Shown here one piece after another: positions 1 to 4,979 of a DNA stretch of 11,184 nt. The stretch comes from CAYVSY01 sp964454255. Its GTDB lineage: Bacteria > Bacillota_I > Bacilli_A > RF39 > UBA660. The notes under the pieces are model-generated. The model was given only the letters and a program-made list of their open reading frames with translations, had not been told where the DNA came from and did no database searches. Position 1 is the first letter of the stretch, and each line of letters begins with the position of its first letter. Location: positions 1 through 11,184 of the forward strand of contig CAYVSY010000035.1 in NCBI GenBank assembly GCA_964454255.1, read 5' to 3'. Made by a program: the position numbers and the translations under genes.

Positions 1-6
1 AAACAA

Positions 7-53
7 CCAACCATAAAGTGGTTGGCGAATGAAATTTATTTCATTCTTTTTTT
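7..53 (+). terminator. Tandem hairpins, intrinsic terminator of an upstream gene
   Basis: Two hairpins stand side by side. The first pairs CCAACCA (7-13) with TGGTTGG (19-25) around a 5-nt loop. The second pairs GAATGAAA (27-34) with TTTCATTC (39-46) around a TTTA loop and is followed directly by seven T (47-53), the usual form of a Rho-independent terminator. It most likely ends a plus-strand gene lying left of the window. The role of the first hairpin, which has no T tract, is not clear; it may be the last part of the upstream transcript. Confidence 0.75.
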
Positions 54-64
54 AGGCAAATTTT

Positions 65-93
65 TTCAACTTTATTTTATTTCATCATATAAT
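65..93 (+). promoter_or_regulatory. Putative gerE promoter (sigma-A or sigma-K like)
   Basis: TATAAT lies at 88-93 with a weak -35 candidate TTCAAC (65-70) 17 bp upstream. The same -10 reads CATATAATA from position 86, which fits the sporulation sigma-K/sigma-E pattern CATAnnnT; an AC dinucleotide (69-70) sits 15 bp before it, one base short of the usual sigma-K spacing. Given that the gene behind it is gerE, a sporulation sigma is plausible, but the sequence alone does not decide. Confidence 0.45.
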
Positions 94-140
94 AATATGA
101 ATAAAGATAAACCACCCCAAAATAGGGAAGTGAGGAGCTT

Positions 141-347
141 ATGAGTAGAAATATTCTTACAAAAAGAGAATGGGAAGTTTTCGCACAATTAATTCAAAAT
201 AAAACGACAAAAGAAATTGCTGATACTCTAAATATTAGTGAAAAAACAGTTCGTAATCATATATCAAATACAATGCAAAAACTAGGAGTAAAGGGTAGAG
301 CACAAGCGGTAATAGAATTACTTAAACTTGGCGAAATATCTTTATAA
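141..347 (+). CDS. gerE: GerE, LuxR-type sporulation transcription regulator
   Basis: This 68-residue protein is a stand-alone LuxR/FixJ-type helix-turn-helix domain with no receiver part. From LTKREWEVF (6-14) through TTKEIADTLNISEKTVRNH (22-40) to MQKLGVKGRAQAVIELL (45-61) it follows Bacillus subtilis GerE (74 aa, from memory) almost residue for residue; the recognition helix is about 33-49. In Bacillus, GerE acts in the mother cell late in sporulation, with sigma-K, on coat and germination genes. GAGGAG just upstream (132-137) serves as ribosome site. A hairpin terminator follows at once and gerM comes next, as in Bacillus, where gerE and gerM lie close together. GerE-like proteins also occur in Bacilli not known to form spores, so the gene alone does not prove sporulation. 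Confidence 0.93.
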   Translation: MSRNILTKREWEVFAQLIQNKTTKEIADTLNISEKTVRNHISNTMQKLGVKGRAQAVIELLKLGEISL

Positions 348-369
348 AAGCTACATATGTAGCTTTTTT
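346..369 (+). terminator. Intrinsic terminator after gerE
   Basis: A perfect 22-bp palindrome (346-367: AAAAGCTACAT and its complement) starts inside the gerE stop codon and ends in a T run to 369. It should form a short AGCTAC/GTAGCT hairpin with A-U closing pairs. It separates gerE from gerM, although read-through is possible. Confidence 0.8.
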
Positions 370-398
370 GAATTATCTTCATTAAGAAATCATATATT
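370..398 (+). promoter_or_regulatory. Possible sigma-E-like promoter before gerM
   Basis: GAATTAT (370-376) and CATATATT (391-398) are 14 bp apart, close to the sigma-E pattern (KMATATT, 14-15 bp, CATAcAnT). gerM belongs to the sigma-E regulon in Bacillus. The weak point is distance: transcription would begin near 405, right at the ribosome site (405-411), leaving a leader of about 12 nt. In so A+T-rich a region the match may be chance. Confidence 0.3.
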
Positions 399-416
399 TT
401 AATAAGAGGTGTTTAT

Positions 417-1385
417 ATGTTAAAAAGAATGTCAATAAAAAAAATAATTATTACGTCATTAACATTATTAGTTCTGTTAATTATTTATTTGATACCAGGT
501 CCTGCTAAGGAAATTGATTTAAGTAATTCACAGAATTTAGAATATGTTTATACTAATAATTTGGGAACTATTTATTTAATTGATAGTGAAGATTATGTAG
601 CTAGAACAAAAATAGTAGGATGCGTTTGCGATAATCCAAAGGATAAAGCAAAAGATTTACTTGAAGGTCTAATAATAGATGGGACAAAAAGTTCAATAAT
701 TCCTAATGGTTTTAGATCAATTATTCCACCAGGAACTAAAATATTAAATATATCACTAAATAATAAAGTGTTAAAAATAGATTTTTCTAAAGATATTTTA
801 GAAATTAATCCTAAATATGAAGAAAAAATGTTAGAAGCTATTACGTGGACATTAACTAGCGTTGATGGTATAGATGGTGTTTTGATTTATGTTGAGGGTG
901 AATTATTAACAAAATTACCTAATAGTGGTAAAAACTTACCAACTTTTTTTGATAAAAGTTATGGCGTAAATAAAGTATATGAATTAACTAGCTTAAATAA
1001 TTTAGATTCGTGGACGGTTTTTTATGTTAATGAATATAATGAAAATAATTATTATGTTCCAGTAACTAAATATATTAATAACAATAATCAAGATAAAATA
1101 AAAATATTAATTGATGAATTAACTAGTGCACCAATATATGAAAGCAATTTAATGAGTTTTTTAAATGTTAATACAAAACTAATTAATTATGAAATTGTTG
1201 ATAATACAATAAAGTTAAATTTTAATGATATGATTTTAAATGATATTGCTACTAATAAAATTTTAGAGGAAGTTATATGGACGATAAGTTTATCAATTGA
1301 AGCTAATGTTTCTTCTATAGAAGAAGTAATGTTTTATGTGAATAGTGAAGAAATTTATAAAAGTGTATTAAAAAATGTTGAATAA
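417..1385 (+). CDS. gerM: GerM: membrane-anchored protein with two GerM domains
   Basis: The 322-residue protein has one N-terminal membrane segment (about 9-27) followed by two GerM domains, about 46-166 and 199-315. Each ends in the family pattern of a short helix with WT (143-144 and 288-289) and a strand such as VLIYVEG (155-161) or VMFYVNS (304-310). Length and two-domain layout match Bacillus GerM, which helps build the SpoIIIA-SpoIIQ channel between mother cell and forespore. Unlike Bacillus GerM it has no lipobox Cys after the hydrophobic stretch, so it is probably held by an uncleaved anchor. The start is set by AGAGGTG (405-411), 5 nt before ATG. Being next to gerE strengthens the assignment. 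GerM domains also occur outside sporulation, so a general envelope role remains possible. Confidence 0.85.
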   Translation: MLKRMSIKKIIITSLTLLVLLIIYLIPGPAKEIDLSNSQNLEYVYTNNLGTIYLIDSEDYVARTKIVGCVCDNPKDKAKDLLEGLIIDGTKSSIIPNGFRSIIPPGTKILNISLNNKVLKIDFSKDILEINPKYEEKMLEAITWTLTSVDGIDGVLIYVEGELLTKLPNSGKNLPTFFDKSYGVNKVYELTSLNNLDSWTVFYVNEYNENNYYVPVTKYINNNNQDKIKILIDELTSAPIYESNLMSFLNVNTKLINYEIVDNTIKLNFNDMILNDIATNKILEEVIWTISLSIEANVSSIEEVMFYVNSEEIYKSVLKNVE

Positions 1386-1406
1386 TTTTAAATAATGGTG
1401 TATAAT
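1378..1406 (+). promoter_or_regulatory. Sigma-A promoter of the tRNA-Arg gene
   Basis: TTGAAT (1378-1383) and TATAAT (1401-1406) are exactly 17 bp apart, giving a strong promoter with transcription starting near 1413, about 8 nt before the mature tRNA. The -35 box overlaps the end of gerM, sharing the first base of its stop codon (1383-1385), so the tRNA promoter is partly built from coding sequence. Confidence 0.85.
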
Positions 1407-1420
1407 CAAGTTCAGTTGAT

Positions 1421-1497
1421 GTCCTCGTAGCTCAGCTGGATAGAGCACACGCCTTCTAAGCGTGCGGTCAAGTGTTCGAATCACTTCGGGGACGCCA
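1421..1497 (+). tRNA. tRNA-Arg (anticodon TCT)
   Basis: A full cloverleaf can be drawn. The acceptor pairs GTCCTCG (1421-1427) with CGGGGAC (1487-1493), including one T-G pair. The D stem is GCTC/GAGC. The anticodon stem CACGC (1448-1452) pairs with GCGTG (1460-1464) around CTTCTAA, with anticodon TCT at 1455-1457. The T arm is AAGTG/CACTT with TTCGAAT in the loop. The discriminator is G and CCA is encoded (1495-1497). It reads AGA/AGG, the Arg codons much used by the A+T-rich genes here. It has its own promoter and terminator, so it is a single-gene unit. Confidence 0.98.
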
Positions 1498-1507
1498 TTA
1501 GATAATT

Positions 1508-1539
1508 AGCCCTTATAATATAAGGGCTTTTATTTTTTT
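1508..1539 (+). terminator. Intrinsic terminator after tRNA-Arg
   Basis: AGCCCTTATA (1508-1517) and its complement TATAAGGGCT (1519-1528) form a hairpin with an AGCCCTT/AAGGGCT core, followed by TTTATTTTTTT. It lies 10 nt behind the CCA end of the tRNA. Confidence 0.9.
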
Positions 1540-1597
1540 AATCTTGTTTTTCAAAAATATCTATCAATTATTTTTACATTAATTAATAAAAAAATAT

Positions 1598-1626
1598 AAA
1601 AAAGAAACTGTAAATAGTTTCTTTTT
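1598..1626 (-). terminator. Terminator of the phosphoesterase operon
   Basis: AAAAAGAAACT (1599-1609) and AGTTTCTTTTT (1616-1626) pair around a 6-nt loop. Read on the minus strand, the stem begins inside the stop codon of the metallophosphoesterase gene and ends in a T run, so it should end that transcript. Its A- and T-rich flanks could let it work in both directions. Confidence 0.75.
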
Positions 1627-2458
1627 AACTAATTTTATTTATTCTATAAAAGTTTATTGATGGTTTATTAAATAATCTATAATTATATTCCGATACACCA
1701 ATACCACTTGATACATATAAATTGGTTTCATTTATTTTGTAATAATTATCGTAATATTTTTTAGCATTTTCTGGTAAAAATAAGGCACCAATTATTGGTA
1801 ATCTAATTTGGCCATTATGTGAATGTCCAGCAAGTATTAAATTAATATTATTATAATCTTTGAGAATTGTATCTACATAATCGGGTGCATGCATAATAAT
1901 AATTTTATATTTGATCTCATTTATATTATTAAAAGTGTTGTTAAAATCGTTAATGTTATTAGTATCTATTCCGCCAATAAATATCTTATCATTGTTTTCA
2001 TTATATATAATATCAGATTCATTTTCTAAAGTAATAAAATCACTGTTTTTAAAGATGCTCTTTATTTTATCTTTATCATAATCATAATCATTATTTCCTA
2101 AGACGGCATATTTATTTAATTTAGTTTTAATACTAGCTAGTTTTTTAATTAGGAAATTTAAATTCTCATTATTTAAATTAGCTGTTTTATCAATTAAATC
2201 ACCAGTAAATACGACGATATCGGGTTTTATTAAATTTATTTTATCAATTAAATTATTTAATTTTTTTTCAGTTAATATTCTACCATAATGCAAATCAGAA
2301 AATTGAACAATTTTTAGTCCATCAAATGATTCTTCAATATTAGCCATTACTTTATATTCTTTAGTTATTAATCCATCTGTTTCAATATATCTACTATATA
2401 AAACTAATGATGATATTAAGATTAATATGATTCCTATAATAATTATTTTTTTTTTCAT
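1625..2458 (-). CDS. Membrane-anchored metallophosphoesterase, YkuE/YaeI-like
   Basis: The 277-residue protein belongs to the calcineurin-like metallophosphoesterases. After an N-terminal membrane anchor (about 4-21) come the metal-binding motifs in order: DLH (55-57), GDLID (86-90), GNND (121-124), MHAPD (189-193) and GHSHNGQ (211-217), all intact. The order and spacing, with RLP after the last motif and a C-terminal SSGIG (250-254), fit the YkuE/YaeI branch, which acts at the membrane on phosphodiester or pyrophosphate bonds. The catalytic domain should face outward (inference from the anchor). The true substrate cannot be read from the sequence. Its ATG overlaps the TGA of the upstream CPBP protease gene by 4 nt (ATGA), so translation is probably coupled and the two form an operon. 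Confidence 0.88.
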   Translation of the reverse strand: MKKKIIIIGIILILISSLVLYSRYIETDGLITKEYKVMANIEESFDGLKIVQFSDLHYGRILTEKKLNNLIDKINLIKPDIVVFTGDLIDKTANLNNENLNFLIKKLASIKTKLNKYAVLGNNDYDYDKDKIKSIFKNSDFITLENESDIIYNENNDKIFIGGIDTNNINDFNNTFNNINEIKYKIIIMHAPDYVDTILKDYNNINLILAGHSHNGQIRLPIIGALFLPENAKKYYDNYYKINETNLYVSSGIGVSEYNYRLFNKPSINFYRINKIS

Positions 2459-3135
2459 AATATAAATCCTATAAAATATGCACCTAAAGCAAGACCATTA
2501 TGGAGCATATGAACAGATATTGATGAAAAAATATTGTCTGTTTTATAATATAATGATGCAAAGACGATTCCTAAGACACAATATGGAATTAAATGAACTA
2601 AATTATAAAGACTGCTTAAAGAACTTGCTACATGTAGTGTTCCAAAAATCATGCCACTCATTATAATATATAAATATTTTTCTTTAAATAAATCTTTAAA
2701 ACATTTTCTAAATAATATTTCTTCGGATAAAGGAGCATATATTAGTGTTGAAAAAATCATAAATAATGGTTTTTTTTCAATTAAAGTTCTAACATTTTCT
2801 TCATTATTAGCAATATCTAGTTTTAAAACAAATATTATTATAATATTACTTATTATCATAATACTAAAACCTATTAACCAATATTTAATAGATGTTTCAA
2901 AGTTAGAACTAAAATTTTTAAAAAACTTTATAAAATCTTCTTTAACCTTTTTAAAATTTAATCCAATTAGCAAAGTTAAATAACCTAAATCACATAATGC
3001 TATAAATAGGCAATATTGATTAGTAGATGAATTATTAATATTTATTTTTAAAATTCTCGCTATTATTGTTGAAAACGAGAAAAACAATAGGAATAAAATA
3101 GTCGTTTTTAATAAGTTCAGTATATCTTTTTTCAT
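2455..3135 (-). CDS. CPBP-family intramembrane metalloprotease
   Basis: This 226-residue, very hydrophobic protein has about six membrane segments. It carries the CPBP (Abi/Rce1-like) signature: EExxxR at 138-143 (EEILFR) after a PLS turn, a second motif with His 168 (FGTLH), and a third with HMLHN (209-213), all with expected catalytic residues. Members cleave peptides in or near the membrane; in Gram-positives some process prenyl-like peptides, some give bacteriocin self-immunity, and many have no known target. No bacteriocin-like gene is seen beside it. The start has a good GAGGTGA site (minus strand, 3145-3139). It is the first gene of a two-gene minus-strand operon with the metallophosphoesterase and diverges from the mraZ operon. 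I found no convincing promoter in the roughly 90 bp before it. Confidence 0.87.
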   Translation of the reverse strand: MKKDILNLLKTTILFLLFFSFSTIIARILKININNSSTNQYCLFIALCDLGYLTLLIGLNFKKVKEDFIKFFKNFSSNFETSIKYWLIGFSIMIISNIIIIFVLKLDIANNEENVRTLIEKKPLFMIFSTLIYAPLSEEILFRKCFKDLFKEKYLYIIMSGMIFGTLHVASSLSSLYNLVHLIPYCVLGIVFASLYYKTDNIFSSISVHMLHNGLALGAYFIGFIL

Positions 3136-3225
3136 TAGTCACCTCTATCATTTAATTAAGTATATCAAATATTATGTCTAATTTCTATATTTATTTAAAA
3201 AAATGTAAATATTAACAAAAAATAC

Positions 3226-3254
3226 TAGACAAACATAGTATTTAATAGTAGAAT
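3226..3254 (+). promoter_or_regulatory. Sigma-A promoter of the mraZ division operon
   Basis: TAGACA (3226-3231) and TAGAAT (3249-3254), each one base off consensus, are exactly 17 bp apart. Transcription would start near 3261, inside the MraZ operator that follows, so bound MraZ would directly meet RNA polymerase. Confidence 0.8.
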
Positions 3255-3255
3255 A

Positions 3256-3290
3256 GTGGTAGATGGTGGTTGAAAGTGGAAGAAAGTGGG
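3256..3290 (+). promoter_or_regulatory. MraZ operator: four GTGG repeats at 10-bp spacing
   Basis: GTGG occurs at 3256, 3266, 3276 and 3286, one DNA turn apart, the last two preceded by AAA. This is the known MraZ box layout: multimeric MraZ rings contact regularly spaced repeats (AAAGTGG type in mycoplasmas, TGGG type in E. coli). The array starts just behind the -10 box, and the fourth repeat (GTGGGGA) also serves as the mraZ ribosome site. MraZ therefore probably controls its own operon, as repressor or activator; reports for other species differ. Confidence 0.9.
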
Positions 3291-3298
3291 GAATTTGT

Positions 3299-3736
3299 AT
3301 GTTGATAGGAGAGTATCGCCATAATATTGACGATAAAAATCGACTAATTTTACCAGTTAAATTTAGAGATGAAATTGGTGACAAATTCGTTCTTACTAGG
3401 GGTCTAGATGGATGTTTATTTATATATTCATTAGAAAACTGGGAAAGAATAATTGAAAAGTTAAAAACACTTCCATTTACTAAAAAAGATGCAAGAACAT
3501 TTATGAGATTTTTCTTGTCTGGTGCCATCGAATGTGAACTTGATAAACAAGGTAGAATATCAATTTCAGCTTCTTTAACAGAATATGCAAACATTAAAAA
3601 AGAATGTGCTATCATTGGGGTTAATGATCGCCTAGAAATCTGGTCTTTAGATAAATTCTTAGATCATGTTCAAACAAATGAATTTGAATTATCAGATATA
3701 GCTGAAAAGTTGTTTGATACTAATTTTGAGATTTAA
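3299..3736 (+). CDS. mraZ: MraZ, transcription regulator of the division cluster
   Basis: At 145 residues this is a full-length MraZ with two AbrB-like (SpoVT/MraZ) halves. Each has the DxxxR motif that binds DNA: D11-DKN-R15 in the first half and D82-KQG-R86 in the second. The N-terminus MLIGEYRHNID is typical of the family. An in-frame ATG at 3263 would add 12 residues, but it lies inside the operator and has no ribosome site, so I start at 3299, 6 nt after GTGGGGA (3286-3292). It forms ring-shaped multimers that bind the GTGG repeats directly upstream. It leads an operon with rsmH (3-nt gap), ftsL and the PBP gene. A reverse-strand open frame over the same stretch is a shadow. Confidence 0.96.
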   Translation: MLIGEYRHNIDDKNRLILPVKFRDEIGDKFVLTRGLDGCLFIYSLENWERIIEKLKTLPFTKKDARTFMRFFLSGAIECELDKQGRISISASLTEYANIKKECAIIGVNDRLEIWSLDKFLDHVQTNEFELSDIAEKLFDTNFEI

Positions 3737-3739
3737 ATT

Positions 3740-4663
3740 ATGCATGAAAGTGTTTTGTTAAATGAATGTATTGAAAAATTAAATGTTAAAGATGATGGAA
3801 TTTATGTTGATGGAACTCTTGGTTTTGGAGGACACAGTAGCGAAGTATTAAGAAAATTAAAAAGGGGTTTTCTTTTCGCCTTTGATCAAGATGATATGGC
3901 AATTTCTTATAGTATTGATAAATTATCTAAAATAAGCGCAAATTTTTCTATTATAAAATCAAATTTTGTTAATATTAAAATTAAATTAAAAGAGCAAGGA
4001 ATAGAAAAAGTTGATGGAATAATGTTTGATTTAGGTGTATCTAGTCCACAATTAGATATTGATGATAGAGGTTTTAGTTATCATAAAGATGCTAAACTTG
4101 ATATGAGAATGGATAGAGATAATAAATTATCTGCTTATAATGTTGTGAATGAATATAGTTATGAAAAGCTAACTAACATTTTTTGGACTTATGGTGAAGA
4201 AAAATATGCTAAAAGTATTGCAAAAAAAATAATGAATTATCGTGATAATAAAAAAATAGATACAACATTAGAATTAGTTAACATTATTAAAAGTGGTATG
4301 CCTATGAAGGCTATGCGTGATAGTCATCCGGCTCGAAAAATATTTCAAGCTATTCGAATAGAAGTTAATAATGAATTAGATGTCTTAGAAAAAGCACTAA
4401 TTGATTCTATTTTCCTTCTTAATAAAGGTGGACGTATTTGCGTTATAACGTTTCATTCATTAGAAGATAGAATTGTTAAAAATGTTTTTAAAAAATATAG
4501 TGAGATTGATGAGAAATTAAAAGGTTTGCCATTTATACCAGATGAATATCAACCAATTATTAAATTAATAAATAATAAACCAATATTACCTTCGAAAGAA
4601 GAGATAGAAAAAAATAATCGTGCTAGAAGTGCAAAATTACGTGTGATAGAAAGAATAAGGTGA
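3740..4663 (+). CDS. rsmH: RsmH, 16S rRNA (cytosine-1402-N4)-methyltransferase
   Basis: This 307-residue enzyme (formerly MraW) N4-methylates C1402 of 16S rRNA in the decoding centre, using S-adenosylmethionine. All family blocks are present: the SAM loop VDGTLGFGGHS (23-33), FDLGVSSPQLD (96-106), RGFSY (110-114), DMRMD (121-125), HPARKIFQAIRIEVN (196-210), ITFHSLEDR (236-244) and NNRARSAKLR (292-301). The tail GLPFIPDEYQP (262-272) is of the Bacilli type. It starts 3 nt after the mraZ stop and has only a poor ribosome site, so it is probably translated by coupling to mraZ. Its TGA stop overlaps a possible GTG start of ftsL. Confidence 0.97.
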   Translation: MHESVLLNECIEKLNVKDDGIYVDGTLGFGGHSSEVLRKLKRGFLFAFDQDDMAISYSIDKLSKISANFSIIKSNFVNIKIKLKEQGIEKVDGIMFDLGVSSPQLDIDDRGFSYHKDAKLDMRMDRDNKLSAYNVVNEYSYEKLTNIFWTYGEEKYAKSIAKKIMNYRDNKKIDTTLELVNIIKSGMPMKAMRDSHPARKIFQAIRIEVNNELDVLEKALIDSIFLLNKGGRICVITFHSLEDRIVKNVFKKYSEIDEKLKGLPFIPDEYQPIIKLINNKPILPSKEEIEKNNRARSAKLRVIERIR

Positions 4664-4668
4664 TTAGT

Positions 4669-4968
4669 GTGGGACAGTTAAAAAGAAAGAAAATGAGTAA
4701 ATATTCTAAAGTAGAAAGATTTTTGTATAAATCTTGTTTAATTATGATTGTTGTTTTAGTTGTAGGTATCATTTTTAGTCAAACAACTTTATCAAATGTT
4801 AATTTGCAATTAGAAAAATTGAAAATAAAACTTTCTAAACAAGAAGATACTAATCAAAGTTTAGTAATGAAAATAAATGAAATGGCATCTTTAGAAAATA
4901 TTCAAATGGTGGCTAAATCAATGGGATTAGCTTATAATAATGAAAATGTTAAGACTATTTCAGAATAG
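4669..4968 (+). CDS. ftsL: FtsL-like divisome protein
   Basis: A small bitopic protein: basic N-terminus, one membrane segment (about 19-37), then a coiled-coil stretch (about 42-72) and the short FtsL-type end (IQMVAKSMGLAYNNENV). FtsL joins DivIB/FtsQ and DivIC/FtsB and activates FtsW with its class B PBP at the septum. Sequence similarity is low in this family; the call rests on topology and on the invariant place between rsmH and the PBP gene. Three starts are possible: GTG 4660 (overlaps the rsmH stop but lacks a ribosome site), GTG 4669, and ATG 4693. I prefer 4669 because AAGGTGA (4657-4663) lies 5 nt before it, which gives 99 residues. Confidence 0.88.
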   Translation: MGQLKRKKMSKYSKVERFLYKSCLIMIVVLVVGIIFSQTTLSNVNLQLEKLKIKLSKQEDTNQSLVMKINEMASLENIQMVAKSMGLAYNNENVKTISE

Positions 4969-4979
4969 AGGATGATTTT

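Noticed and set aside
7..25. First hairpin at the window start as part of a T-box or riboswitch
   Set aside because: No conserved T-box or riboswitch element is visible and the window cuts off the upstream side; the terminator is the only supportable part.
2478..2983. Two plus-strand open frames (2478-2666, 2651-2983) opposite the CPBP gene
   Set aside because: Both are shadows of the CPBP gene, whose catalytic motifs are intact; no ribosome site or domain supports them.
3178..3615. Minus-strand open frame of 145 codons over mraZ
   Set aside because: It is antisense to a full MraZ with both DxxxR motifs, crosses the mraZ promoter and operator, and has no recognisable domain or ribosome site.
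4660..4668. GTG 4660 as the ftsL start overlapping the rsmH stop
   Set aside because: The overlap is attractive, but no ribosome site precedes it, whereas AAGGTGA is well placed for GTG 4669. Not excluded.
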